Source: Caulobacter sp.
GTDB taxonomy: Bacteria; Pseudomonadota; Alphaproteobacteria; Caulobacterales; Caulobacteraceae
Length of the DNA: 64,000 bases
Reading direction: 5' to 3'
Assembly: GCA_021741355.1 (NCBI GenBank)
Contig: JAIOXZ010000002.1
Coordinates: forward strand, 62,001-126,000
Below the pieces are notes generated by a model that was not told the origin of the DNA, ran no database searches, and worked only from the letters and a program-made list of their open reading frames with translations. The position numbers and the translations under genes are program-made. Shown piece by piece: positions 37,623-48,821 of this stretch (positions within the stretch are counted from its first letter, which is position 1; every line of letters starts with the position of its first letter).

Positions 37623-38672
37623 GTGTCAAACGCCACCATCCGGGCCGCTACGGCGACCAGCCTGGCCCGCACCCTGCTCGAAACCTCACATCTGCCGCTC
37701 CTGTTGTTCGATAGCGACCTGCAGGTGGTCTCGGCCACACGGTCGTTCTTCACCGCGTTCGACCTGCGGGCCGACCAGGTCGAGGGGCGCCGACTGGGCG
37801 AAATCGGCCAGGGGGAATGGGACACCACAGAGATTCACGGCCTGCTCGACACCTGCGTAAAGGGCGGGACGACGCCGGGCGACTATGAAACCGATCTGGT
37901 CCGCCCGGGAGTCGATCCGCGGAAGCTGGTCATCAACGTTCAGAACATCGTCTACGACGACAAGCTGAACGCCCGGGTCCTGCTGACGGTCAACGACGTC
38001 ACCGAGGTGCGGCGCATCGCGGCGCTGAATGTCGCCCTGCTGCTGGAAAAGGACGCCCTTCTTCGGGACCGCGAGGTCCTGATGCAGGAAATGCAGCACC
38101 GGATCGCCAACAGCCTGCAGATCATCGCCAGCGTGCTGATGCTCAAGGCGCGGACCGTGACCTCCGAGGAGACCCGCCTGCATCTGCGGGACGCCCATGA
38201 TCGCGTGATGAGCGTGGCGGCCGTCCAGACCCTGCTTCAGGCGACGCTGGGCGACGTTGAGGTCGGCCCCTACCTGACCAAGCTCTGCGAGAGTCTGGCG
38301 GCCTCGATGATTCGCGACTCCCGCCCGCTGGCGCTGACCGTGCAGGCCGACGTCGCCACCGTGACCTCCCAGGAGGCGGTCAGTCTGGGTCTGGTGGTCA
38401 CCGAGCTGGTGATCAACGCCCTCAAGCACGCCTTCCCCGGGGATCGGGGCGGCAAGGTCGAAGTTGCCTACGAGAGCGACGCGGCGGGCTGGGCCCTGTC
38501 CGTCGCGGACGACGGCGTCGGGCGCAATCCGGTTATGGCGTTGCGCAAGGGCGGGCTGGGAACGGTGATCGTCGGGTCGCTGGCCAAGCAGCTGGGCGCC
38601 CTGGTGGTGATCACCGACAATCAGCCCGGCACGCGGGTGACGCTGGAAAGCCTCGCCGCGATCATCGAATAG
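37623..38672 (+). CDS. PAS-domain sensor histidine kinase (HisKA_2 type)
   Basis: 349 residues from GTG 37623. In-frame starts at 37515 and 37560 are possible and none has a strong ribosome site. A PAS-like input (about 10-120: LPLLLFDSDLQVVSATRSFF, then LTVNDVTEVRRI) leads to the HisKA_2 box LMQEMQHRIANSLQIIASVLMLKA with the phospho-histidine, and an HATPase domain (LVVTELVINALKHAFPG; VADDGVGRNP; KGGLGTVIVGSLA). This type often works in general-stress-response or light/redox pathways of alphaproteobacteria. No membrane segment and no adjacent response regulator. Confidence 0.88.
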   Translation: MSNATIRAATATSLARTLLETSHLPLLLFDSDLQVVSATRSFFTAFDLRADQVEGRRLGEIGQGEWDTTEIHGLLDTCVKGGTTPGDYETDLVRPGVDPRKLVINVQNIVYDDKLNARVLLTVNDVTEVRRIAALNVALLLEKDALLRDREVLMQEMQHRIANSLQIIASVLMLKARTVTSEETRLHLRDAHDRVMSVAAVQTLLQATLGDVEVGPYLTKLCESLAASMIRDSRPLALTVQADVATVTSQEAVSLGLVVTELVINALKHAFPGDRGGKVEVAYESDAAGWALSVADDGVGRNPVMALRKGGLGTVIVGSLAKQLGALVVITDNQPGTRVTLESLAAIIE

Positions 38673-38893
38673 CCGTCGCCAAAGTCGCCAGATCCGGCCG
38701 CTGTCCCCCGCTGGGCGGCGTCGGGGCGTCGATCCGGGAAGGCCAGCCGCCCGCGCCGGGCCTTGTCGCCTCGGAGTGCATCATCTTCCGCCGCATGATC
38801 CGGCTGTCGACGACGCAGTGCGAAGCCTCCCCGCGCAAGCCGTCTGATGATCGCCAGGCGGCGCCCTCGGCCGGTCGTCATGTCGGAGAGAAG

Positions 38894-38969
38894 TGGTGCC
38901 GCTTAGGTGACTCGAACACCTGACCCCATCATTACGAATGATGTGCTCTACCAGCTGAGCTAAAGCGGC
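38894..38969 (-). tRNA. tRNA-Thr (anticodon CGT)
   Basis: 76 nt including encoded CCA. Acceptor arms GCCGCTT and AAGCGGC pair fully. The anticodon stem CATCA/TGATG encloses TTCGTAA, anticodon CGT (reads ACG). The T arm contains TTCGAGT. The 222 nt between the kinase gene and this tRNA show nothing I can identify. Confidence 0.96.
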
Positions 38970-39001
38970 CCTTGTGGGGCGTGTGGCCCCGGAAGGAGCG
39001 C

Positions 39002-40528
39002 CTATTTAGCGGCGCGAGTCGGGCTTGCCAAGCGGCGCCGACGCGGCGGTGGCGAAGTGGGTGGCGGATCGTCCTGCGGCGGCCGCGCATAGTCGGGCAC
39101 GCCGGGGTCGTCGGGGATCGGCATGATCGCCGCCCCGGCCTCGGCGGCGGCGAGAAACGGCGTCGATTCCACATAGGAGACCGGCAGGTTGGGCAGGTCG
39201 TTGATCGTCCGCTCCTGACGCTCCAGGCGGGGGTGGATCAGTTCGCCAGTCTCGCCATAGACGGCGACCAGGCGGGTCCAGTCCTCGGGACGATAGGCGA
39301 AGGCGCGGCCTTCCGGGTCGAGATCGGACCAGTCCGGCTCCTGCGGCGCGGCGGCGCCCCGCGCGATCCAGGCGCGGGCTTCGTCGACGGCGCCGGCGGC
39401 GTTGGCGGCGCGGGCCTGTAGTCCGGCGAGACGCTGGGTCACCGGCTCGTCGGCCAGGGCGCGGGCGGCCTCGCGGGCGGCGTTCACCTCGCCGCCGATC
39501 AGGGCCTGTTCGACGGTCAGCACGCGACTCTCGCGCGCCGCCGGATTGAGGGCTGCCAGGCCGCCGAGGCGTTTGGCCCGCTCGCGCGGAGTCTCGTCGG
39601 TGCGCAGGTCGCGGTAGGCCAGCCAGAGGGCCGGGTGCGGCTGGCTCTTCCAGGCGCCTTCCAGCAGACCGGACGCGCGGCCGACCTTGCCGTCGGCGGC
39701 CAGCAGGCGCGCGGCCATCACCACGCCCGGCGCGAAGTCGGGCTTCAGCTTGACCGACTGCAGGGCGAACTCCAGCGCCTGGGCGCGCATGCGGTCGTTG
39801 GAATGATTTTCGAGGCTCGCGGCCGAGGCGGCCAGCAGGGCGGCGCGCGTGCGGTCGGCGACCAGCGGCGAGACGACCTTGCGCTCCTGCGCTCCCTGGA
39901 CAAGGTCGAGCGCTGCGGCCCAGTCGCCGGCCTCCAGACGTGAATCGACCAGCGCCCGCCAGGCCCAGCGGGCCGTCTTGGCGAGGCCGTAGGCGCTCTG
40001 CGCGTGGCGCAGGGCCGCGCCCTTGTCGCCTTCGGCCAGGGCGGTCTGCATCAGCCCCTTGAGACCGGCCAGGCGCATGTCGGGGAAGCCGAGCATCGCT
40101 GAATAGGCGGCCTTGGCGGCGGGCAGATCGCCGGCGGCCTCCGCGGCCTGGGCGGCCAGCACCCGGACCAGGGCGGGCGCGTCGTCCGCCAGGTCGGCGG
40201 CCTTCTGGGCGAGGCGGCGCGCCTCGGACCCGTCACCAGCGGCGGCGGCGAGGAAGCCCCGCGCAAGGGCTTCGCCGCCCTGTTTGTGGCGGCTGTCGGC
40301 CTTGGCCCGCGCGGCGCGCTGCGGCGCCTCGAGCAGCCACTTGAGGAAGCTCCAGAAAATCGTCGCCAGCAGGGAGACGAACAGCACCAGCAGCGCCGCG
40401 GCGGCGGCCGTCATGTCCACTCGCCAGCCGCGCCAGACAAGGCTGGCCACGCCCGCGTCGCCGCCCAGGGCGACGGCGGCGACCGCCAGGGCCGCGACGA
40501 GGAACAGGACGATGGCGGTGCGGATCAT
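39002..40528 (-). CDS. hemY: HemY-like membrane protein with TPR region
   Basis: 508 residues. Two N-terminal membrane segments (about 3-20 and 42-66) match the HemY_N domain, followed by a long alanine-rich TPR-like helical region and a proline/arginine-rich tail (PPPTSPPPRRRR). Despite the name, this family is not protoporphyrinogen oxidase; it is an inner-membrane protein found at the end of heme clusters. ATG overlaps the stop of the mitofilin gene (ATGA), the last gene of hemC-hemD-mic60-hemY. Confidence 0.9.
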   Translation of the reverse strand: MIRTAIVLFLVAALAVAAVALGGDAGVASLVWRGWRVDMTAAAAALLVLFVSLLATIFWSFLKWLLEAPQRAARAKADSRHKQGGEALARGFLAAAAGDGSEARRLAQKAADLADDAPALVRVLAAQAAEAAGDLPAAKAAYSAMLGFPDMRLAGLKGLMQTALAEGDKGAALRHAQSAYGLAKTARWAWRALVDSRLEAGDWAAALDLVQGAQERKVVSPLVADRTRAALLAASAASLENHSNDRMRAQALEFALQSVKLKPDFAPGVVMAARLLAADGKVGRASGLLEGAWKSQPHPALWLAYRDLRTDETPRERAKRLGGLAALNPAARESRVLTVEQALIGGEVNAAREAARALADEPVTQRLAGLQARAANAAGAVDEARAWIARGAAAPQEPDWSDLDPEGRAFAYRPEDWTRLVAVYGETGELIHPRLERQERTINDLPNLPVSYVESTPFLAAAEAGAAIMPIPDDPGVPDYARPPQDDPPPTSPPPRRRRLASPTRAAK

Positions 40529-41400
40529 GGCTGCGCCCGCGAAACGGCCATCAGGTCGGACAGGGCCTGGGCGCGAATCGTCGCCACCCGGCCATCGACG
40601 GCGATGCGCTGCAGGGCGCGGGTGCGCCAGGGCGCCATGGCCTCGGCGGCCTTGGGCGGCAGTCCGCGCAGGACCTTCAGAGCGCCTTCGAGGTCGCCCC
40701 CGGCCACGGCGTCGCCCGCCCGCGCGAGCAAGGCGTCGGGGCCATCGCCGCCGGCGCCGACCCGGCGAATGGTGACAATCGCCGACAGGGCGTGGCCCAT
40801 GCGGGCGAAGAAGCCGGCCCGTTCGCCCGGATCCCGGGCGGCCACCGCAGCGCGGGCGGCGGAGGCGTCAAAATCGGCGGCCAGCGCCGCGCGGCTGGCC
40901 ACGCCATTCTCGGCATAGGGACGCAGGGCGCGGACCTCGCCCGACAGCGGCAGCACGCGCTCCAGCGCAGCCAGTTCGGTTTCGAACGAGCCCGACCCCT
41001 GCGTCGCCTCGGCCAGCGAGGCGGCGGCCAGGGCGGCGGCGGCGGCGTTGACGGTGCGCGCCTGGCTGGTTTCCAGCGCCAGGACACGGGTCTGCAGGGC
41101 GGCGATCTCGGCGGAAGACGCGGCGGCCTCCGCGGCGGGCGCCAGGCCGGCTGCGGGCGCCGTCGCCGGGGCGGGCAGATCAAACGACTCGGCCGGCGGC
41201 GCGGCGGCGGTCGCCGAGGGGACCATCGCGTCCTTGCCCCAGATGCGCGGGGCGAACTTCGTCACCGCGGCGCCGGCGACAACGCTGAGCACGCAGAGGG
41301 CGATGACAGCCCAGAACCCCACGCCGAAGCGGCGCGGACGGCTGTAGACGGCCGGATCGATCGGCGGCGTGATCTCGGCGGGGTCGGGCGCGGCGGTCAT
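40525..41400 (-). CDS. mitofilin-domain (Mic60-like) inner-membrane protein
   Basis: 291 residues. A short cytoplasmic N-terminus with RPRRFG, one membrane segment about 26-46, an Ala/Pro linker, a coiled-coil region (about 95-150: SSAEIAALQTRVLALETSQ) and a C-terminal helical domain. The position between hemD and hemY and this layout are those of the alphaproteobacterial relative of Mic60, the crista-junction protein of mitochondria. Overlaps its neighbours by 4 nt at both ends, so it is translated as part of the heme operon. Assignment rests on layout and context more than on strict motifs. Confidence 0.8.
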   Translation of the reverse strand: MTAAPDPAEITPPIDPAVYSRPRRFGVGFWAVIALCVLSVVAGAAVTKFAPRIWGKDAMVPSATAAAPPAESFDLPAPATAPAAGLAPAAEAAASSAEIAALQTRVLALETSQARTVNAAAAALAAASLAEATQGSGSFETELAALERVLPLSGEVRALRPYAENGVASRAALAADFDASAARAAVAARDPGERAGFFARMGHALSAIVTIRRVGAGGDGPDALLARAGDAVAGGDLEGALKVLRGLPPKAAEAMAPWRTRALQRIAVDGRVATIRAQALSDLMAVSRAQP

Positions 41401-42149
41401 CGGCTCTTCAAACGCCTCGTTGCGGTCCTGGGGGAGGTTCCGGTCGAACCCCCTCTTCCTATCAGATTAAGCAGCGCCGCCTCGATCGGAAACGGGGCGC
41501 GGACAACTTCTCGCACTTTCGTGCGCGCGACCGGCTCCGCCACCGCGGTCGAGAGGCAGAGGAGACGCAGTTTCGGCAGGTCCCGGCCACGCAGCAGCCG
41601 GGCCAGCGCCCGCGCCGCCCTGGGCGAATGAAGCAGCGCCACATCAAGGGTTTCAAGTCTCGCCAGCAACTCAGCCGGCGGCGGCGTCACCACCGAATCG
41701 TACAGCGCCAGGCTCCTCGCCTCGAGCCCTTCGGCGATCAACGTCCCCACGAGGTCGCCGGCGGGTTCGGCGGCGCCCGCATGCAGCACGGTCCCGCGCA
41801 GTTCGCTTTTCCGGGCGGCGATTCGTCCGGCGAGCGCGTTGACGTCCCCCTCGGCCGACAGAATCGCCTTGAAGCCGGCCGCCTTCGCCGCGGCGGTCGT
41901 GCCGGCGCCGACAGAGAAAACCCGCACGTCCCGGCGCGGAGAGGCGCCCGCGAAGGCGCGGACGCCATTGGCGCTGGTGAAGGCGAGGGCCGCGACGCCG
42001 CCCAGGTCGACCTCGATATCCGGCAGGGCCTCGATCCGCAGCAGCGGCGCGACGACCGGCGTATGCCCCAGGGCGGCTACCCGTTCGGCGGTCGCCGTCG
42101 CGCCCGGCTCGGCGCGGGTGATCCAGACAGTGAGGGGTGGCGAAGCCAT
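41397..42149 (-). CDS. hemD: uroporphyrinogen-III synthase
   Basis: 250 residues from ATG 42149; a TTG at 42185 that overlaps the hemC stop is an alternative start. Two-lobed HemD pattern: TVWITRAEPGATATAERVAALGHTPVVAPLL, LAFTSANGVRAFA, FSVGAGTTAAAKAAGF, ALLHSPRAARALARLL and a final LCLSTAVAEPV. Closes hydroxymethylbilane made by HemC, the product of the gene just upstream, to uroporphyrinogen III. Weakly conserved family, but the operon makes the assignment firm. Confidence 0.9.
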   Translation of the reverse strand: MASPPLTVWITRAEPGATATAERVAALGHTPVVAPLLRIEALPDIEVDLGGVAALAFTSANGVRAFAGASPRRDVRVFSVGAGTTAAAKAAGFKAILSAEGDVNALAGRIAARKSELRGTVLHAGAAEPAGDLVGTLIAEGLEARSLALYDSVVTPPPAELLARLETLDVALLHSPRAARALARLLRGRDLPKLRLLCLSTAVAEPVARTKVREVVRAPFPIEAALLNLIGRGGSTGTSPRTATRRLKSR

Positions 42150-42181
42150 GGCCTGCACCCTGACGCCCGCCCGGTCGGGGA

Positions 42182-43132
42182 TCAATCCTTCAGCAGGATA
42201 TCCGCGCCGCCTTCGATCCGGATCGCCTCGCCGAGACGCAGGCCCAGGTCGCGGGCGTCAGCCTCCGCGTCGGCGCCGAGGTCGACCGCGTCTTCGCGGC
42301 GATAGCGTCGCGCGCCGTCCGGCGTCAGCGCCTCGACGATCAGGCTGAGGCGGCGACCGTCGAGCCGGGCATGGGCGCCGACGGCCGTCCGGCAGGACCC
42401 TTCGAGCGCCACCAGGGCCCCGCGCTCGGCGGCGACGGCGATGGTCGTCGCCTCACAGCGCATGGCGGCGACCCACTGCGCATTCGCATCCTCGACGCGG
42501 GTCTGGATCGCGAGAGCGCCCTGTCCAGGGGCGGGCGGCGCCGCGACGGGATCGAGGAACCCGCGCGGCACATGGCCGAGCCCGAGCCGGTTCAGACCGG
42601 AGGCGGCCAGCAGGATGGCGTCCGCCTCGCCAGCGGCCAGCTTCGCCAGCCGCGTGTCGACGTTGCCGCGCAGCATGAATATCTCGAGATCGGGCCGCAC
42701 ATGCAGCGCCTGGGCCTGGCGGCGCAGGCTGGCGGTGCCGAGCTTCGCGCCCTGCGGCAGTTCGGCCAGCGACGCGTGGTGGGTCGAGACGAAGGCGTCG
42801 CGCGGGTCCTCGCGCTCGGGGATGGCGGCGATCACCAGCCCGGGCGGGTTCTCGGCCGGCACGTCCTTCATCGAATGGATCGCCGCGTCGATCCGGCCAT
42901 CGAGCAGCGCTTCCTCGATTTCCTTGGTGAACAGCGCCTTGCCGCCGATCTCCAGCAGGCGGCGGTCCTGGATGCGGTCGCCGGTCGTGGTGATGACCAC
43001 CAGCGGGCAGGCCTCTTCCGCACGATCGGATGCGTCGATGGCGGCGGCGACGCGGTCGCGCATCATGCCGCTCTGGGCGAGGGCCAGCTTGGACCCGCGG
43101 GTCCCGATCCGGATGGGCGGTTGCGACGACAC
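42182..43132 (-). CDS. hemC: hydroxymethylbilane synthase
   Basis: 316 residues from GTG 43132 (VSSQPPIRIGTRGSKLAL). The frame stays open far upstream but runs antisense through tsaD, so the extension is not coding. Motifs: GTRGSKLALAQS, IHSMKDVPAE with the catalytic aspartate, GTASLRRQAQ with substrate-binding arginines, and LEGSCRTAVGAHA with the cysteine that carries the dipyrromethane cofactor. Divergent from tsaD, 72 nt apart, a common alphaproteobacterial arrangement. Confidence 0.95.
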   Translation of the reverse strand: MSSQPPIRIGTRGSKLALAQSGMMRDRVAAAIDASDRAEEACPLVVITTTGDRIQDRRLLEIGGKALFTKEIEEALLDGRIDAAIHSMKDVPAENPPGLVIAAIPEREDPRDAFVSTHHASLAELPQGAKLGTASLRRQAQALHVRPDLEIFMLRGNVDTRLAKLAAGEADAILLAASGLNRLGLGHVPRGFLDPVAAPPAPGQGALAIQTRVEDANAQWVAAMRCEATTIAVAAERGALVALEGSCRTAVGAHARLDGRRLSLIVEALTPDGARRYRREDAVDLGADAEADARDLGLRLGEAIRIEGGADILLKD

Positions 43133-43204
43133 GGCGGGGGGGCTACCTCGGGCGGGAACAAGACGCCTCGCTGCTATACGACGGGCGTCCGGGCCGCAAT
43201 GTAG

Positions 43205-44293
43205 ATGACCACGCTCACCGTCCTCGGGATCGAGACCAGCTGCGATGAAACCGCCGCCGCCGTTGTGCGCCGGAGCGCGGACGGGCGCGTCACGGTGCTG
43301 TCCTCGATCATCGCCAGCCAGATCGCCGAACATGCCCCCTACGGCGGGGTCGTGCCGGAAATCGCGGCGCGGGCGCATGTGGAATCCATCGACGGCATCG
43401 TCGCGCGGTCGCTGACAGAGGCGGGGCTCGGCTGGAGCGACCTGTCCGGCGTCGCGGCCACGGCAGGGCCGGGGCTCGTCGGCGGGGTGATGGTCGGGCT
43501 GTCGTTCGGCAAGGCGGCGGCCCTTGCCCGCGACCTGCCGCTGATCGCGGTCAACCACCTGGAAGGGCACGCCCTCAGCGCCCGGCTGGCCGACGACATT
43601 CCCTATCCCTTCCTGCTGCTGCTCGTCAGCGGCGGCCATTGCCAGTTGCTGGAGGTGGCCGGGGTCGGCGCCTGTCGCCGGCTGGGCTCGACCATCGACG
43701 ACGCCGCCGGCGAGGCCTTCGACAAGATCGCCAAGAGCATGGGCCTGGGCTACCCGGGCGGACCGGCGCTGGAGCGGCTGGCCGAGGGCGGAAACCCCGA
43801 GCGCTTCCCCCTGCCCCGCGCCCTGTTGGGCCGGGAAGGGTTCGACTTCTCCTTCTCGGGGCTGAAGACCGCCGCCGCCCGCGCCGCCGAAGGCCTGACC
43901 GCCGACACCGACCGGCGCGACCTGGCCGCCAGCGTGCAGTTCGCCATCGCCCGCCAGCTGGCCGAACGAACCCAGCGGGCCATGGCCGCCTATGCCGAGG
44001 CCCACGACGGCCGGGACCTGCGCTTCGTGGTCGCCGGCGGCGTCGCGGCCAACATGGCGGTGCGTACGCGGCTGGAGCAGGCCTGCGCCACGCACGGCTT
44101 CTCGTTCCACGCCCCGCCGCTGAAATACTGCACCGACAACGCCGCGATGATCGCGCTGGCGGGCGCCGAGCGGCTGGCGCTGGGGCTCGTCGACGGCATG
44201 GACGCTCCGGCCCGGCCGCGCTGGCCGCTGGACGCCGCCGCGGCCAGCGCCAATCCTACCCACGTTCCGGGACGCAAGGGCGCCAAGGCATGA
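43205..44293 (+). CDS. tsaD: tRNA N6-adenosine threonylcarbamoyltransferase TsaD
   Basis: 362 residues. [12 protein letters not shown] at the start, the metal-binding HLEGHALSA (two histidines near 117 and 121), and [26 protein letters not shown] and the C-terminal CTDNAAMIA are all intact. Makes t6A37 in ANN-decoding tRNAs with TsaB/E/C. First gene of a tsaD-gpsA-yciI-Rieske operon; its stop overlaps the gpsA start (ATGA). Confidence 0.97.
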   Translation: MTTLTVLGIETSCDETAAAVVRRSADGRVTVLSSIIASQIAEHAPYGGVVPEIAARAHVESIDGIVARSLTEAGLGWSDLSGVAATAGPGLVGGVMVGLSFGKAAALARDLPLIAVNHLEGHALSARLADDIPYPFLLLLVSGGHCQLLEVAGVGACRRLGSTIDDAAGEAFDKIAKSMGLGYPGGPALERLAEGGNPERFPLPRALLGREGFDFSFSGLKTAAARAAEGLTADTDRRDLAASVQFAIARQLAERTQRAMAAYAEAHDGRDLRFVVAGGVAANMAVRTRLEQACATHGFSFHAPPLKYCTDNAAMIALAGAERLALGLVDGMDAPARPRWPLDAAAASANPTHVPGRKGAKA

Positions 44294-45291
44294 GCGAAGG
44301 TTTCAAATACGCCGGCGTGATCGGCGGCGGCGCCTGGGGCACGGCCCTCGCCCAGGTCTGCGCCCGCGCCGGCATGTCGGTGGTGCTGCAGGCGCGTGAG
44401 ACCGACGTGGTCGACGGCATCCGCGCCAACCGCGAAAACGCCGTCTTCCTGCCGGGTGTGAAGCTCGATGAGGCCATCGACGTCACCACCGACCTCGGCG
44501 ACCTGTCGGCCTGCGACATCATCCTGGCGGTCGCGCCGGCCCAGCATCTGCGCTCGACCCTGAACGCCCTCTGCCCGCACGTGCGCGACAACCTGCCGAT
44601 CCTGCTCTGCGCCAAGGGCGTCGAGCAGGGCACGCTGCAGCTGATGACCCAGGTGCTGGCGGAGACCGTGCCCCAGGCCTCACCCGCTGTGCTGTCGGGG
44701 CCCAGCTTCGCCGGCGAGGTCGCCCGCGGACTGCCGACGGCGGTGACCCTGGCCTGCCCCGACGAGGATCTCGGTCGGGCGTTGGCGGAGGCCATCGCCA
44801 CCCCGACCTTCCGGCCCTATCTGTCGATCGACATGATCGGCGCCGAGGCCGGCGGGGCGATCAAGAACGTGCTGGCGATCGCCTGCGGCATCGTCGAGGG
44901 CAAGGGTCTGGGCCGCAGCGCCCATGCCGCCCTGATCACCCGCGGCTTCGCCGAGATGACCCGCATGGCCGAGGCCCTCGGCGGACAGGCGGAAACCGTG
45001 GCCGGCCTCTGCGGCCTGGGCGATCTGGTGCTGACCTGCTCCAGCCCCCAGTCGCGCAACATGAGCGTCGGTCTGGCGCTCGGCGCCGGCCAGTCGCTCG
45101 ATCAGGCGCTGGCCGGAAAGCTGACCGTGGCCGAGGGCGTCGCCTCCGCCCCCGCCGTCCGGGCCCTGGCCCGTAAGCTGGGCGTCGAGACGCCGATCAG
45201 CGAGGCCGTCGCCGCCATTCTCGCGGGCGAGGTGGGGGTGGATGAAGCCATCCTTGGCCTGCTCTCCCGTCCCCTGAAAGCCGAACGTTAG
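44290..45291 (+). CDS. gpsA: glycerol-3-phosphate dehydrogenase [NAD(P)+]
   Basis: 333 residues. Dinucleotide motif [15 protein letters not shown] near the start, then [42 protein letters not shown], the catalytic lysine in [20 protein letters not shown], and [16 protein letters not shown]. Reduces dihydroxyacetone phosphate for phospholipid synthesis. ATG overlaps the tsaD stop, an arrangement shared with many alphaproteobacteria. Confidence 0.96.
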   Translation: MSEGFKYAGVIGGGAWGTALAQVCARAGMSVVLQARETDVVDGIRANRENAVFLPGVKLDEAIDVTTDLGDLSACDIILAVAPAQHLRSTLNALCPHVRDNLPILLCAKGVEQGTLQLMTQVLAETVPQASPAVLSGPSFAGEVARGLPTAVTLACPDEDLGRALAEAIATPTFRPYLSIDMIGAEAGGAIKNVLAIACGIVEGKGLGRSAHAALITRGFAEMTRMAEALGGQAETVAGLCGLGDLVLTCSSPQSRNMSVGLALGAGQSLDQALAGKLTVAEGVASAPAVRALARKLGVETPISEAVAAILAGEVGVDEAILGLLSRPLKAER

Positions 45292-45299
45292 GACCTGTC

Positions 45300-45590
45300 A
45301 TGCCGCTCTTCGTCATCCAGTGGAAAGACCGCCTGCCCGACGGCGCCGCCATCCGCGCCGCCACCCGCGAGGCGCATCTGGCCTGGGCCGGCGCGCAGCC
45401 GCTGAAGATCAAGCTGGGCGGGCCGTTCCTGACAGCGGACGAGGGCATGGCCGGCTCGCTGATCATCATCGAGGCGCCGGATCTGGCGGCGGCGCAGGCG
45501 TTCCACGCCGATGACCCCTACACCAAGGCCGGCCTCTACGAGACCTCCAGCGTCGAACCCTGGCGGGTCACCCTGCCGTGGAAAGACTGA
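45300..45590 (+). CDS. YciI family protein
   Basis: 96 residues forming a single ferredoxin-like YciI domain: FVIQWKDRLPDGAAIRAATREAHLAW, GGPFLTADEGMAGSLIIIEA, AQAFHADDPYTKAGLYETSSVEPW. The conserved His (in REAHLAW) and Asp (ADDPY) of the family are present. Exact reaction unknown; some members are dehydrochlorinase-like. 8 nt after gpsA, and it overlaps the Rieske gene. Confidence 0.92.
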   Translation: MPLFVIQWKDRLPDGAAIRAATREAHLAWAGAQPLKIKLGGPFLTADEGMAGSLIIIEAPDLAAAQAFHADDPYTKAGLYETSSVEPWRVTLPWKD

Positions 45591-45937
45591 ACCCGGCCAG
45601 GCCGCCGGCCGGAACGGTCCTCTGCCGCCTGGACGAGATCGCCGATCCCGGCTCGCGCGCCTTCCACTTCCACGCCGGCGACAAGCTGTTTCTCGGCTTC
45701 GTGGTGCGGCGTGGCGAAGTCCTGACCGGCTACGTCGACAGCTGCCCGCACACCGGCCAGCCGCTGGGCGGCCCGACCGGTCGACATGTGACACGCGAGA
45801 ACGACCTGATCCTCTGCACCGGCCACGGGGCGTTGTTCCGGATCGACGACGGCATGTGCACGAGCGGGCCATGTGAGGGGCGGCGGCTGGAGGCGTGGGG
45901 GGTTGTGGTGGCGGACGGCCAGGTGATCACGGCTTAA
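45578..45937 (+). CDS. Rieske [2Fe-2S] protein
   Basis: 119 residues from GTG 45578, overlapping the yciI end by 13 nt. Cluster ligands C56 and H58 (DSCPHTGQPL) and C80 and H83 (ILCTGHGALF) in the normal order. No membrane anchor, so a soluble ferredoxin-like Rieske protein, probably an electron carrier for an oxygenase or a small redox protein. Between the two ligand pairs lies a GGPTGRHVTREND insert. Last gene of the tsaD operon, followed at once by a palindromic doublet. Confidence 0.92.
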   Translation: MERLNPARPPAGTVLCRLDEIADPGSRAFHFHAGDKLFLGFVVRRGEVLTGYVDSCPHTGQPLGGPTGRHVTRENDLILCTGHGALFRIDDGMCTSGPCEGRRLEAWGVVVADGQVITA

Positions 45938-45939
45938 AC

Positions 45940-46025
45940 GGGGACATGTACCAAAGGTACGTGTCCCCTAATTCAGATTCCGCGACAGCTCGATTGGGGG
46001 ACACGTACCTTCGGTACATGTCCCC
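45940..46025. repeat. doublet of GGGGACAYGTACC palindromes
   Basis: Two palindromes face each other. The first, 45940-45968, is GGGGACATGTACC-AAA-GGTACGTGTCCCC. The second, 45997-46025, is GGGGACACGTACC-TTC-GGTACATGTCCCC, and the two are reverse complements except for the loop. The doublet fills the gap between the convergent Rieske and creatininase genes and touches the creatininase stop codon. Related in design to the palindrome at 56096-56148. Confidence 0.85.
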
Positions 46026-46774
46026 TAGGGCGCGACCTCCGCGCCAAACGCGGCCACATCCTCGATCAGGCCCTTGGCCGCCAGCGCCACCAGTTCCCCG
46101 CCCTTTTCCGGGGTCGCCAGCGCGGGATCCGAGCCCATGCGGCCGTCAGCGTAGCGGGCGCGGAAGTCCAACGCCTCGCGGATCGGACCGGTCGGGGCGA
46201 TCTGCGGCGCGTAGTTGGCCGTCTTGATCGCGTCCGGATAGGCCCACTGGGTCACGGCGATCTCGGACGGCGTGGCGTGGCTGCCGTGGCCGACCGGAAA
46301 CTGGCGGTTCGCCAGGCCGTTCACGCCCGACAGGTCCCACCAGTTCTTCAGCTTGCAGGCAAAGCCGCGCGGCTTTCCGGCGAAGCTCGCCTCGGCGTAG
46401 AGCTCGCTGAACGCCGCCTCGATGGTGTGGACGTTCCCGCCGTGGCCGTTGAGGAAATAGATCTTCGTAAACCCGTGGCCCGCCAGCGACCGGCACCAGT
46501 CGCCGATGGCCGCCATGAAGGTCGATGGACGCAGGCTGATCGTGCCGGGGAAGCCCAGGTGATGCTGCGCCATGCCGATGTTGAACGTCGGGGCGATCAG
46601 CAGGTCGTCGCGACCCTTCTGCGCCTCGATGGCGATGATCTCCGGACACATCCAGTCGGTGCCGAGCAGGCCGGTCGGCCCGTGCTGCTCATTCGAGCCG
46701 ATCGGCACGACTACCGTCTTCGACCGTTGAAGGAAGGCCTCGATCTCGGGCCAGGTGGATTTGGCGAGCAACAT
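46025..46774 (-). CDS. creatininase family amidohydrolase
   Basis: 249 residues from ATG 46774 (CGGGAG ribosome site). Metal-binding residues are in [11 protein letters not shown] (E29, H31) and GTDW (D40), and LNGHGGN near 107-113 gives the catalytic histidine. Members hydrolyse creatinine, mycofactocin-precursor or other cyclic or amide substrates. None can be chosen here. Divergent from acs; the stop codon lies in the palindromic doublet. Confidence 0.9.
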   Translation of the reverse strand: MLLAKSTWPEIEAFLQRSKTVVVPIGSNEQHGPTGLLGTDWMCPEIIAIEAQKGRDDLLIAPTFNIGMAQHHLGFPGTISLRPSTFMAAIGDWCRSLAGHGFTKIYFLNGHGGNVHTIEAAFSELYAEASFAGKPRGFACKLKNWWDLSGVNGLANRQFPVGHGSHATPSEIAVTQWAYPDAIKTANYAPQIAPTGPIREALDFRARYADGRMGSDPALATPEKGGELVALAAKGLIEDVAAFGAEVAP

Positions 46775-46857
46775 GGTCAGACTCCCGCAGCGGCATCCTT
46801 GCGCCGCCGACCTCCATCCGCATACTCGCGCACAACAAGAAGGCAAGGGAGTGCGGC

Positions 46858-48798
<1,941 letters not shown>

Positions 48799-48821
48799 TC
48801 GCGCCGGGGAGCGGACAGACG

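Noticed and set aside
38673-38893. Possible 86-residue minus-strand frame after the histidine kinase
   Set aside because: Arg/Ala-rich low-complexity translation, no ribosome site, and it extends into the kinase gene.
43133-44263. Upstream extension of the hemC frame
   Set aside because: It runs antisense through tsaD and lacks homology; HemC normally begins just before RIGTRGSKLAL.
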